NCBI GenBank assembly: GCA_964448675.1
Contig: CAYUZU010000005.1
Location: 124,001 to 188,000 of the forward strand
Length of the DNA stretch: 64,000 bases
Source: CAYUZU01 sp964448675
Lineage (GTDB): Bacteria > Planctomycetota > Phycisphaerae > UBA1845 > Fen-1342
Reading direction: 5' to 3'
The notes beneath the pieces were generated by a model. It saw only the letters and a program-made list of their open reading frames with translations. It made no database searches and was not told the DNA's origin. Shown here one piece after another: positions 33,464 to 41,485 of the stretch. Position numbers and translations under genes: made by a program. Every line of letters starts with the position of its first letter. Position 1 is the first letter of the stretch.

Positions 33464-34679
33464 GGTCGCGAGTCCCGAAGTCGAAGGCGGCCTGGTACAT
33501 CGCGGCAAGATTGACCCATGGTACGCCGGGCGGCAGGTTGTTGGCCTCGCGCAGGATGAAGCGGCCGGCAGTGATGCCGGATTGCAGGATGTCGCGACCG
33601 CGGGTGTAGACGTCGTCCGGCGTACCGTGGAGCAGCAGCGGCACTTCGACGCCGCCGAGGATCAGCACATCGGGGCCGAGATTCTGGCGCAGGCTGGCGA
33701 AATCGACGGGAAAGCCGGTGTCGAAAGTCCGAATGCCGAGCTCGTCGCGCATGGTGACGAAATGGCGCGTGGCGTCGCCGCAGAGGTGCATGCAGCGGGG
33801 GCGGACGTGGCCGCGGTCGATCGTCTCGTACCACGTGCGGTGGTGTGGCAGGATGTGGCGGCGGTAGTCGGCCGTGCTGAGCATGGCGACGGAATCATCG
33901 GCGAGCCAGATTTCGCCGGTGTCGGGCTGGTCGAAGTGGTGCAGGGCCGTGGCGCGGCGGCGCAGGCCGGCGGCGACGATGAAGGCGAACAGGTCGCGGG
34001 CATAGTCGGGATCGCGGCGGAGGTCGGTCAGGATTGCGGGCCCGCGGAGGTTCATCGCGACCGTCAGCGGGCCGTCGCTGGCCGTCGGCACGTAGGGCTG
34101 CACGCGGATCGGTCGGCCGAAGAAGGTGTGGCGGCGGGCGAGTTCGGCGGCCTGTTCGCCGAGGGTGGTCGTGTGGTGGAGGAAGCCGGCGGCGAGGGGG
34201 TGGTCGATGTCGACGTCGAAGATGGCGCGTTTGTTGTCGTCGTTGAGAATGGGGCGGGTGACGGGGATCTCGTCGGGGGGGTATTCGATCGGGGTGCCGA
34301 GGGCGGCGGCTTCGTAGACGTTCTGAAAGTCGATGGGCACGTTCCAGGCGTCGGGCAGGCCGGTGTCGTGGTCGCAGAAGAGGTGGTAGCGCTGGCGGCA
34401 GATGTACTGCCAGCGGAGCTGCGCGATGAGCATGGCGGCGGGGTCGGTGAAGACCTGGCGGTAGTCAAGGCCGGCGGCGTCAAAGCGCCGGTCGAGCAGG
34501 AAGACGCGGTTGTTGGTGGCGATGGTGACGGGGGTGCGGGTCGGCCGGCCGTCTTGCGCGGCACGCCAGACGGCCGCCTTCTGTTCGTTGATCAGTCGCG
34601 GGAAGTCGCCGAAGGGGCTGCAATCGGCGGCCGACAGCGGCGGGAGGTGCCAATCGGGTTGGGCGAGTTCGGTGGTCAT
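33456..34679 (-). CDS. Uroporphyrinogen-decarboxylase-domain protein
   Basis: 407 residues with a URO-D/methyltransferase TIM-barrel pattern (VFTDPAAMLIAQLRWQYI, MHLCGDATRHFVTMRDELGI and ILGGVEVPLLLHGTPDDVYTRG). It is longer and divergent from heme-pathway HemE and lacks its typical N-terminal arginine cluster, so it belongs to the large set of planctomycete URO-D-domain proteins thought to act on corrinoid-linked methyl groups or unknown substrates. ATG 34679 is the best start; the frame extends to 34946 without family similarity. It shares an 8-bp overlap with the P-loop gene. Confidence 0.8.
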   Translation of the reverse strand: MTTELAQPDWHLPPLSAADCSPFGDFPRLINEQKAAVWRAAQDGRPTRTPVTIATNNRVFLLDRRFDAAGLDYRQVFTDPAAMLIAQLRWQYICRQRYHLFCDHDTGLPDAWNVPIDFQNVYEAAALGTPIEYPPDEIPVTRPILNDDNKRAIFDVDIDHPLAAGFLHHTTTLGEQAAELARRHTFFGRPIRVQPYVPTASDGPLTVAMNLRGPAILTDLRRDPDYARDLFAFIVAAGLRRRATALHHFDQPDTGEIWLADDSVAMLSTADYRRHILPHHRTWYETIDRGHVRPRCMHLCGDATRHFVTMRDELGIRTFDTGFPVDFASLRQNLGPDVLILGGVEVPLLLHGTPDDVYTRGRDILQSGITAGRFILREANNLPPGVPWVNLAAMYQAAFDFGTRDHA

Positions 34680-35018
34680 GGGGCGGCATTCTAGCGGCAG
34701 GACGGGGGCGCGCGGGAGGCGCGGCCGCTGCGCGACAATGCAAAATGCAAAATGGTCGATGCGGAAAGGGCACCGGCGGTGGTTGCGGGGCGGCCGAGAG
34801 AGGCAGGGGCCCGGTGCCGGCGCAGGTCCGGCGAAGCCAGGCCCATGGCACCCGGCGCGGTTGCGGGGAGAGGCCGGTCTTGACGTCTGTCGAAGGCGGT
34901 GCCTATACATTATTGGCTTACCTGTTTTCTCAGCGGAGGGCTCCACCGGCCGGGCGCCGTGCCCTTGCTCACCGATGCTGCTCGGGGTCCGCGGCGGACG
35001 AAAAATGAGGAGACTCGT
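34680..35018. other. Divergent spacer before the PEP-CTERM gene
   Basis: 339 bp with no gene. It contains the short repeat ATGCAAA-ATGCAAA-ATGG at about 34739-34755, a good plus-strand promoter at 34880-34909 and the binding site of the next gene. Confidence 0.5.
34880..34909 (+). promoter_or_regulatory. Promoter of the SUMF1/PEP-CTERM gene
   Basis: TTGACG (34880-34885), 18-bp spacer, TATACA (34904-34909), giving a leader of about 100 nt before ATG 35019. Confidence 0.65.
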
Positions 35019-36044
35019 ATGTTGAAGCGAATTGGTTCCCTGTTCGCCATGGTGGCGGCGTGCGCCGGCATCGATGCTTCGGCCGGTGTGATGCTCGAGA
35101 CCGTCACAGTTGGCAGCGCGGGAAACGGCGGTGAATGGTCTGGCGAGAGTTACGGGGGTTCTGGTCCCGACCGGCTCTGCGGCGCGGTGGATTACGCCTA
35201 CGGCATCGGCAAATACGAGGTAACGGCCGGGCAGTACTGCGCGTTTCTAAATGCCGTCGCGGCGGCGGATCCCTATGACCTGTATGACGAACGCATGGAC
35301 ATTGACAGTGGGCTGCCGCTGGCGTTCCAGGGCTGCAACATCCGGCGCAGCGGTTTGCCAGGTGGTTACTCGTACAGTGTGCCGCAGGATTGGGCCGACC
35401 GGCCGGTGAACTTCGTTTCCTGGGGTGATGCGGCGCGGTTCAGCAATTGGTTGCACAACGGCCAGCCGACGGGTGCGCAGGGGCCGGGCACGACCGAAGA
35501 CGGCGCGTATCGCCTGGACGGAGCGACGAGCAACGAGGAGCTGCTGGCTGTCGCGCGCGAGCCCGGCGCAACGTGGGCGATTCCGTCGGAGGACGAGTGG
35601 TACAAGGCGGCGTATCACTACAACGACGGTGCGACGGCGAACTACTTCGACTACCCGACGAGCAGTGATACGCTGCCGAGCAATGCGCTCGTCGAACCGG
35701 ACCCGGGCAACAACGCGACGTTCCTGGTGTCCGGCTACACGATCGGGCCGCCATACCACCGGACCCAGGTCGGCGCCCATGAGAATTCGGCCAGCCCCTG
35801 TGGCAGCTTCGATCAGGGCGGTAACGTTTGGGAGTGGAATGAAGCGGTGCTGGCCAGTGGGAGTCGTGGCTTGCGGGGCGGCTCGTTCCACGCTGTGGGC
35901 GACGCGCTGCACGCGGCGCACCGTGCCGGCACCTGGCCAAGCAGTCATGAGCCCAATGTCGGTTTCCGCGTGTGCCTGGTGCCGGAGCCCGCTTCGGTCG
36001 CAGTGCTGACGCTGGTCGGGCTGGGGCTGCTGCGAAGGCGCTAG
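35019..36044 (+). CDS. Secreted SUMF1/formylglycine-generating-enzyme-like protein with PEP-CTERM tail
   Basis: 341 residues. A signal peptide (MLKRIGSLFAMVAACAGIDA) is followed by a SUMF1-type fold: KYEVTAGQYCAFLNA, RPVNFVSWGDAARFSNWL, WAIPSEDEWYKAAYH, GGNVWEWNE, LRGGSFH and VGFRV. The protein ends VPEPASVAVLTLVGLGLLRRR, a PEP-CTERM sorting signal (PEP, hydrophobic span, arginines) removed by an exosortase. True formylglycine-generating enzymes need a Cys pair for copper near the active site; I do not see the usual pair, so a binding or structural role at the cell surface is likelier. GAGGAG lies 6 nt before the start. Confidence 0.85.
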   Translation: MLKRIGSLFAMVAACAGIDASAGVMLETVTVGSAGNGGEWSGESYGGSGPDRLCGAVDYAYGIGKYEVTAGQYCAFLNAVAAADPYDLYDERMDIDSGLPLAFQGCNIRRSGLPGGYSYSVPQDWADRPVNFVSWGDAARFSNWLHNGQPTGAQGPGTTEDGAYRLDGATSNEELLAVAREPGATWAIPSEDEWYKAAYHYNDGATANYFDYPTSSDTLPSNALVEPDPGNNATFLVSGYTIGPPYHRTQVGAHENSASPCGSFDQGGNVWEWNEAVLASGSRGLRGGSFHAVGDALHAAHRAGTWPSSHEPNVGFRVCLVPEPASVAVLTLVGLGLLRRR

Positions 36045-36100
36045 GGCTGGTAGGCGCGGGCTGGAGGGGCTCGGTAGCGGGGCCGGCCTGTCGGCGGGGA

Positions 36101-36113
36101 TGTCAGTTTGACA
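36101..36113. promoter_or_regulatory. Dyad, possible activator site upstream of clpB
   Basis: TGTCA-GTT-TGACA is a symmetric 13-mer whose end lies 65 bp before the -24 element of the sigma-54-like promoter, a distance usable by an enhancer-binding protein. A single short dyad could be chance. Confidence 0.35.
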
Positions 36114-36177
36114 GGGGGGCGGGCGGAAGCTCAGCCATAAGTTGTTTATTTGTCAATGTTTACGACTGGGTGCCCCC

Positions 36178-36193
36178 TGGCACGCGACGTGCA
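36178..36193 (+). promoter_or_regulatory. Sigma-54-type (-24/-12) promoter of clpB
   Basis: TGGCACGCGACGTGCA matches TGGCACG-N4-TTGCA at all but one position, with exactly 10 nt between GG (-24) and GC (-12). The predicted +1 is about 36204, giving a ~36-nt leader to ATG 36240. No CIRCE dyad and no good -35/-10 pair is seen in the same spacer. Confidence 0.65.
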
Positions 36194-36203
36194 TGTTAGG
36201 TCC

Positions 36204-36224
36204 CTGGCAGGCAACCCCTGCCAG
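36204..36224 (+). promoter_or_regulatory. Leader hairpin next to the clpB ribosome binding site
   Basis: CTGGCAG (36204-36210) and CTGCCAG (36218-36224) form a perfect 7-bp stem with loop GCAACCC, immediately before AAGGGAG (36225-36231). It starts at the predicted +1, so the mRNA would begin with this hairpin; it could stabilise the message or affect translation. Confidence 0.45.
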
Positions 36225-36239
36225 AAGGGAGTACGTCGT

Positions 36240-38873
36240 ATGCAACAGGACAGATTTACGATCAAGGCGGCCGAGGCGGTCCAGGCCGCCCAGCAGCTCG
36301 CGCAGAACCGCGGAAACCCCGAGGTGACCGCGCTGCACCTGCTCGCGGCCCTCGTCACGGCCGCGGGCGGTGAGAACGGCGGCATCGTGACGCCCATCCT
36401 CGAGAAGGCCGGCGTGCCCGTCGATCAGCTGCGCCGCATGGTGGAAACCGAGATCGGCCGCCTGCCGCAGCAGAGTGGCGGCTCGCTCAATGCGCATCGC
36501 AGCTTCATGGACGTGCTGGGTGCGGCCGAGAAGCAGGCGCAGCAGATGAAGGACCAGTACATCTCGACCGAGCATCTGCTGCTGGCGCTGGCGGAGGTGC
36601 CGAGTGATGCGCAGGAGGTGCTCAAGCTCAACGCCGCCGGCAAGGACGATATTCTGGCGGCGCTGAAGGCGGTGCGCGGGACGGCCGCCGTGACGTCACA
36701 GAACCCGGAGGATACCTATGAGCCGCTGAAGCGGTACGGGCGTGACCTGGTGGAGGCGGCGCGGCAAGGCAAGCTGGATCCGGTGATCGGGCGCGACGAG
36801 GAGATTCGCCGGTGTATGCAGGTGCTGGCGCGGCGGACGAAGAACAACCCGGTGCTCATTGGTGAGGCCGGTGTGGGCAAGACGGCGATCGTCGAGGGGC
36901 TCGCGCAGCGAATTCTGGCGGGTGACGTGCCCGAGGCGCTGAAGGACAAGAAGGTCGTTGCGCTGGACATGGGTGCGCTGATCGCCGGCGCGAAGTACCG
37001 CGGCGAATTCGAGGAACGGCTCAAGGCGGTCGTGAAGGCGGTCATCGAGAGTGATGGGCAGGTGATTCTGTTCATCGACGAGATGCATACCGTCGTCGGC
37101 GCCGGCCGCACCGAGGGGTCGCCCGACGCGGGAAACCTGCTGAAGCCGGCGCTGGCGCGAGGCGAGTTGCGTTGCATCGGTGCGACGACGCTCGAGGAAT
37201 ACCGCCAGCACGTGGAGAAGGACAAGGCGCTGGAGCGGCGCTTTCAGCCGATCTATGTCGGCGAACCGACCGTCGAGGACACGATTGCGATTCTGCGCGG
37301 GCTCAAGCCGCGGTATGACGCGCATCACGGCGTGCGAATCCAGGATGCGGCGCTGGTGGCGGCAGCGACGCTGTCGCAGCGCTACATCACCGATCGACAC
37401 ATGCCCGACAAGGCGATCGACCTCATTGACGAGGCCGCTTCGCGTCTGCGCATCGAGAACGACTCGCTACCGAGCGAGCTCGACGAACTGCGGCGGCGCA
37501 TCATGCAGCTCGAAATCGAGCGCGAGGCGCTCAAGAAAGAGAAGGACGACGCCAGCCGCAAGCAGCTCGAGAACGTCGAGAAGCAACTCGCCGAGCTGCG
37601 CGAGCAGGATCGCAGCCTGACCGCGCGCTGGGAAAACGAGAAGGGCGCCATCGACGCCATCAAGGCCATCAAGGGGCAGATCGACGGCAAGCAGACCGAG
37701 CTCGATGACGCGCAGCGCCGCGGGGATCTGGAGGCGGCGGCACGCATTCGCTATGGCGAACTGCCGGAACTGGAGCGGCAACTCCGCGATCGCGAGCAGA
37801 AGCTCACCGATCTGCACGCCAGTGGCGGCGGCCTGCTGCGCGAAGAGGTGACCGCCGAGGAAATCGCGCAAGTCGTGAGCAAGTGGACTGGCGTGCCGGT
37901 GTCGCGCATGCTCGAGGGCGAGAAGGAGAAGCTGATCCGCATGGAGAACCGGCTGCACCAGCGCGTCGTCGGCCAGGATGAGGCGGTACGCGTGGTGTCC
38001 GATGCGGTGCGCCGCAGCCGGGCGGGCCTCGGCGACCCGCAACGACCGATCGGGTCGTTCCTTTTCCTGGGACCGACGGGCGTGGGCAAGACCGAACTGT
38101 GCAAGGCGCTGGCGGAGTTTCTGTTTGATGACGAGGCCGCGTTCGTGCGCATCGACATGAGTGAGTTCATGGAGCAGCACTCGGTTGCACGCCTGATCGG
38201 CGCGCCACCCGGGTATGTCGGCTATGAAGAGGGTGGCCGCCTGACGGAGGCGGTGCATCGGCGGCCTTACAGCGTGGTGCTCTTTGACGAGATCGAGAAG
38301 GCGCACCGCGACGTATTCAACGTGTTGTTGCAGGTGCTCGACGATGGCCGCCTGACCGATGGCCATGGCCGTACGGTCGATTTCCGCAACACGATCATCG
38401 TGATGACGAGCAACATCGGGTCCGAGCACATCGCGGCGGTCGCGGACCGAGCCGAGGGCGACGCACCGCAACTCGAGATCGAGCTGCGCGTGAAGGAAGA
38501 GCTCAAGAAGCACTTCCGCCCCGAGTTCCTCAACCGTGTCGATGACGTCGTCGTGTTCCATCGGTTGTCCCGCGAGGACCTGCGCGGCATCGTCGATCGG
38601 CAGGTGGCGCTGCTGCGACAGCGGCTGGCCAACCGCGAAATGACGCTGACGCTCAGCGACGCCGCCATGGATCGGCTGGCGGCCGACGGCTACGACCCGG
38701 TCTACGGGGCCCGGCCGTTGAAGCGGCTGATCCAGCAGCAGATCGAGAACCCGCTGGCAAGGCGGATTCTGGCCGGCGACTTCGCGGCGGGGGATGCGAT
38801 CACCGTGGACGTCGGCGGGGATGGGTACGTGTTCGCGCAGGGCGAGCCGGCGGCGGTGGCCGCGTCGTCATGA
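36240..38873 (+). CDS. clpB: ClpB disaggregase
   Basis: 877 residues, the normal ClpB length. Order: N-terminal Clp repeats (1-150), AAA-1 with Walker A GEAGVGKT (208-215) and ILFIDEMHTVVG, the coiled-coil middle domain (about 405-530, Leu/Glu/Lys-rich), AAA-2 with GPTGVGKT (611-618) and VVLFDEIEKAH, and the C-terminal D2-small domain (FRPEFLNRVDDVVVF, YGARPLKRLIQ). It lacks the tripeptide for ClpP binding, as expected. With DnaK it dissolves heat-induced aggregates. The upstream region carries a sigma-54-like promoter instead of a heat-shock sigma or CIRCE signal. Confidence 0.97.
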   Translation: MQQDRFTIKAAEAVQAAQQLAQNRGNPEVTALHLLAALVTAAGGENGGIVTPILEKAGVPVDQLRRMVETEIGRLPQQSGGSLNAHRSFMDVLGAAEKQAQQMKDQYISTEHLLLALAEVPSDAQEVLKLNAAGKDDILAALKAVRGTAAVTSQNPEDTYEPLKRYGRDLVEAARQGKLDPVIGRDEEIRRCMQVLARRTKNNPVLIGEAGVGKTAIVEGLAQRILAGDVPEALKDKKVVALDMGALIAGAKYRGEFEERLKAVVKAVIESDGQVILFIDEMHTVVGAGRTEGSPDAGNLLKPALARGELRCIGATTLEEYRQHVEKDKALERRFQPIYVGEPTVEDTIAILRGLKPRYDAHHGVRIQDAALVAAATLSQRYITDRHMPDKAIDLIDEAASRLRIENDSLPSELDELRRRIMQLEIEREALKKEKDDASRKQLENVEKQLAELREQDRSLTARWENEKGAIDAIKAIKGQIDGKQTELDDAQRRGDLEAAARIRYGELPELERQLRDREQKLTDLHASGGGLLREEVTAEEIAQVVSKWTGVPVSRMLEGEKEKLIRMENRLHQRVVGQDEAVRVVSDAVRRSRAGLGDPQRPIGSFLFLGPTGVGKTELCKALAEFLFDDEAAFVRIDMSEFMEQHSVARLIGAPPGYVGYEEGGRLTEAVHRRPYSVVLFDEIEKAHRDVFNVLLQVLDDGRLTDGHGRTVDFRNTIIVMTSNIGSEHIAAVADRAEGDAPQLEIELRVKEELKKHFRPEFLNRVDDVVVFHRLSREDLRGIVDRQVALLRQRLANREMTLTLSDAAMDRLAADGYDPVYGARPLKRLIQQQIENPLARRILAGDFAAGDAITVDVGGDGYVFAQGEPAAVAASS

Positions 38874-38875
38874 TG

Positions 38876-38911
38876 AAGCGCGAAGGGAGAAGAAGCGACG
38901 AAGCGACGGAC
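38876..38911. repeat. 8-nt-period repeat after clpB
   Basis: Starts 3 bp after the clpB stop; contains AAGCGACGAAGCGACGGA (38893-38910), identical to 7627-7644. Confidence 0.7.
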
Positions 38912-38970
38912 TGGCTGACTGAACGCGGGTGGCCTTGTCCGCGGTAGCGCGACACGAGCGTAATGCGGAA

Positions 38971-39786
38971 TCAGACGCTGCCCGGGCAGCGCGGGCGCTT
39001 GTGGCCGGACGTGCCGGCGGCGAGGCGGTCGCGGATTTCGGCCGCCCGCTCGTAGTCTTCGAGCTCCAGGGCGCGTTGCAGTTCGCATTTGAGCTTGGCG
39101 GGGGCGTCCTCGGGCATCTTGCTGAGGACCTCGATGCGGAGGTTGCGCAGAGTGGTCAGCTCGCCCTCGTGCTCCGCCTGTTGCTCGAGTTGCTCGGCCA
39201 GGGCGGTGATGCTGGCGATGCCCTCGTCGATAATGCGGAGGGCGGCTTCGTGCAGGTCGCGATGGACCGCCTGGTAGGCCTTGGCGCGCACGTTCATCAT
39301 CATCACGTAGCCGCGCTGGCGGTTGAGGGCCGAGCGGTCGGGCTCGGTCGCGGCGTAACGCTGGCAGAGGTCGATCAGCCGCAGGTTGCGCGCGGTGTCG
39401 CGCTCGACGCCGTCGAACTCCTCGAGCACGAACAGCGAGAGATAGCGCTGGTAGTAGAGGTAAGCCTCGTGGCGCAGCTCGCGGCAATCCTCGGGGGAGA
39501 GGATGAAGTCCTCGTCGTCGCCGCAGATCTCGATGTGCTCGCGGAGCCGTTGCTCGTGGTAGTCCAGCAGGGACTCGTGGCCCAGCGGCCGCTGGCCGTC
39601 GGGGCGCCCCTCGCACTCGAGCTGAAGCACGCCCAGGTCGATCCGCGTCTGGATCTTCTCACGGCCGTCACGGCCGATGATCTTTCGCACCGAGATCTTG
39701 CCCGGCTCGAAATCCCAGCCCTCGATGATGGTTCTCAGGTCGCGTATCATCTTAATACGCGTATCGGTCCGCCGGCGGGCGGTCAT
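38971..39786 (-). CDS. UvrB/UvrC-motif (UVR) protein
   Basis: 271 residues. The N-terminal two thirds is a conserved domain I cannot name (IIEGWDFEPGKISVRKIIGRDG at about 21-42, with RIDLGVLQLECEGRPDG), rich in acidic and aromatic residues. The C-terminus carries a UVR motif (LKCELQRALELEDYERAAEIRDRL), the helical hairpin that in UvrB and UvrC mediates their contact and also occurs in McsA and Clp adaptors. Being next to clpB on the opposite strand, a Clp link is possible but speculative. Start 39786 or 39750; neither has a clear binding site. Confidence 0.75.
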   Translation of the reverse strand: MTARRRTDTRIKMIRDLRTIIEGWDFEPGKISVRKIIGRDGREKIQTRIDLGVLQLECEGRPDGQRPLGHESLLDYHEQRLREHIEICGDDEDFILSPEDCRELRHEAYLYYQRYLSLFVLEEFDGVERDTARNLRLIDLCQRYAATEPDRSALNRQRGYVMMMNVRAKAYQAVHRDLHEAALRIIDEGIASITALAEQLEQQAEHEGELTTLRNLRIEVLSKMPEDAPAKLKCELQRALELEDYERAAEIRDRLAAGTSGHKRPRCPGSV

Positions 39787-39850
39787 CAGCTAGGCGGCTG
39801 ATGGAGTTGGTGTGGGCGGCGGGGGCCGCAACCGATTACGGAGATGCACC

Positions 39851-40552
39851 TTGCGCGTGATTGCAGGCGAATTTCGCGGACGTTCGTTGAGTTCGCCGGC
39901 CGGGGTCAACACGCGTCCGATCACGGATCGCGTGAAGGAGACCATCTTCAATATCCTGGGCAACCGCTGGGGGCGGCCGGGCTGGTTACCGGACTTCGAC
40001 GTGCTCGATGTCTTTGCCGGCACGGGCGGGTTGGGGATCGAAGCCGTGTCGCGCGGGGCGGCGCGGTGTTATTTCATCGAGCGTGACCGGCGGGCGCTGC
40101 GGTGTCTGCGCGAGAATATCAAGCGGCTGCAGCTCGGGCCGCGCGGCAAGCTGCTGGCGGAAAACGCGTGGACGCTGCGGCCGCCGGAAGTCAGCGGCGG
40201 GTTCGGGCTGGTGTTCGTCGATCCGCCGTATCGAGACGTGCAGGACACGGCGCGGGTGCGGACGCTGCTGGAGCGGCTGGGGCTGGTGCTGGGGGAGGCG
40301 GGGGTGATGATCTTTCGGCACGAGGTGGGGACGGACTTTCCGACGGCGGGGCTGCTGGGCCTGCGCGAGGTGGATCGACGGCGGATGAACCGGATGCAGG
40401 TGATCTTCCTCGAGCGGACGGCGGGGGATGAGGCGGCGGCGCCGAGCGGCAGCTTGTCAGCGGCGGACGGCGGTGTGGGCGATGTCGCGGGTGGCGAGCA
40501 TGTAAAAGAAGAAGGCGGCGCCGAGAATGTTCGTGACGACGCCGACGGGTAG
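39851..40552 (+). CDS. rsmD: 16S rRNA m2G966 methyltransferase RsmD
   Basis: A 233-residue RsmD. LRVIAGEFRGR opens the protein, TRPITDRVKETIFNIL follows, motif I is DVFAGTGGLGIEAVSRGA and motif IV is VFVDPPY. It methylates G966 of 16S rRNA on the assembled 30S. I choose TTG 39851 because GGAG lies 7 nt upstream and homology begins there; GTG 39812 would add unrelated residues. The last ~40 residues go beyond the usual end and are antisense to the 3' end of the FecCD gene (overlap 40457-40552). Confidence 0.92.
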   Translation: MRVIAGEFRGRSLSSPAGVNTRPITDRVKETIFNILGNRWGRPGWLPDFDVLDVFAGTGGLGIEAVSRGAARCYFIERDRRALRCLRENIKRLQLGPRGKLLAENAWTLRPPEVSGGFGLVFVDPPYRDVQDTARVRTLLERLGLVLGEAGVMIFRHEVGTDFPTAGLLGLREVDRRRMNRMQVIFLERTAGDEAAAPSGSLSAADGGVGDVAGGEHVKEEGGAENVRDDADG

Positions 40553-41482
40553 CTCGACCATGGGATAGGACCGCGCCAGCCCGTCGCATAGCGCCAGGAA
40601 GCCCGCGCCGATGAGGGCTGCCCCGCCCAGCAGCGGCAGCGTGCGGATGCCGAAGACAGCGCGGCCGATGTGGGGGACCATCAGTCCGACGAACCCGATC
40701 GGGCCGCAGTTGGCGACAATGACCGCGGTGAGCAGGCCGACCAGGGCGAAGCTGAGCCAGATGGTGGTGTCGACCGCGACGCCACGGGTGGCGGCGACGT
40801 GCGGGCCGAAGCAGAGCAGGTCCAGGGCGCGGTGGCGTGCGGCGGCGAACGCCAGCACGGGCACGAGGATGACGAGGATTTCGAACCAGGCGCGGCCGTG
40901 CAGCCGGCCGAGCGAACCCATCATCCAGATGACGATGTCGTTGGTGATCGCGCGGTCGGCGAGGAAGGTGACGAGCAGGATGCCGGCCGAGCACATGTAC
41001 GCGATGCACACGCCGGCCAGCAGCAGCCGGGCCATGTCGGTGTGCGGGCGCAGGCGGCTGATGAGGAACACGCCGCCCATGGCCGCCACGGCGCCGCAGA
41101 ACGCGAGCAGCGAGAGCACGGGGATGCCGCCGGCGGCGTAACCGCCGAGGCCGGTGAAGAAGCCGACGGCGGCGGCCAGCGAGGCGCCGCTGGCGATGCC
41201 GAGTGTGTACGGTTCGGCGAGGGGATTGCGGAAGATGGCCTGGAAGATGACGCCGCCGATGGCGAGGCCGGCCCCGGCGCAGGCGGCGAGCAGGGCGCGC
41301 GGGACGCGCAGGTGCCAGTAGACGTTCGTGGGATGGTCGTACGAGAAGAGGTCGTGCCAGGAGATGGCGGTGAGGTCCTGCCAGGAGATCGGGTTCTGGC
41401 CGAGGAAGGTGGCCGCCACGAGGATCAGCAGCGTGGCGGGCAGCAACAACCCGAAGCGAAGCATCAGCCCGGCGCCGGTCAT
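40457..41482 (-). CDS. FecCD-family ABC transporter permease (iron-chelate/cobalamin type)
   Basis: 341 residues with about ten membrane segments and the FecCD/BtuC signatures: WHLRVPRALLAACAGAGLAIGG, QAIFRNPLAEPYTLGIASGASL, GPIGFVGLMVPHIGR and ELPVGVVTNILGAAFFFYML. It imports iron chelates, heme or vitamin B12 together with an ATPase and a binding protein, neither of which is in the window. It is the last gene of a run with two lipoproteins, 3 bp after the nearer one, so these may be functionally linked. Confidence 0.9.
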   Translation of the reverse strand: MTGAGLMLRFGLLLPATLLILVAATFLGQNPISWQDLTAISWHDLFSYDHPTNVYWHLRVPRALLAACAGAGLAIGGVIFQAIFRNPLAEPYTLGIASGASLAAAVGFFTGLGGYAAGGIPVLSLLAFCGAVAAMGGVFLISRLRPHTDMARLLLAGVCIAYMCSAGILLVTFLADRAITNDIVIWMMGSLGRLHGRAWFEILVILVPVLAFAAARHRALDLLCFGPHVAATRGVAVDTTIWLSFALVGLLTAVIVANCGPIGFVGLMVPHIGRAVFGIRTLPLLGGAALIGAGFLALCDGLARSYPMVELPVGVVTNILGAAFFFYMLATRDIAHTAVRR

Positions 41483-41485
41483 GCC

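Noticed and set aside
34736..34756. ATGCAAA repeat as a regulatory site
   Set aside because: It is a simple 7-nt repeat without symmetry and lies far from the promoter at 34880.
36045..36239. CIRCE (TTAGCACTC-N9-GAGTGCTAA) or sigma-32-type promoter for clpB
   Set aside because: Neither element is present; the only strong match is the -24/-12 type.
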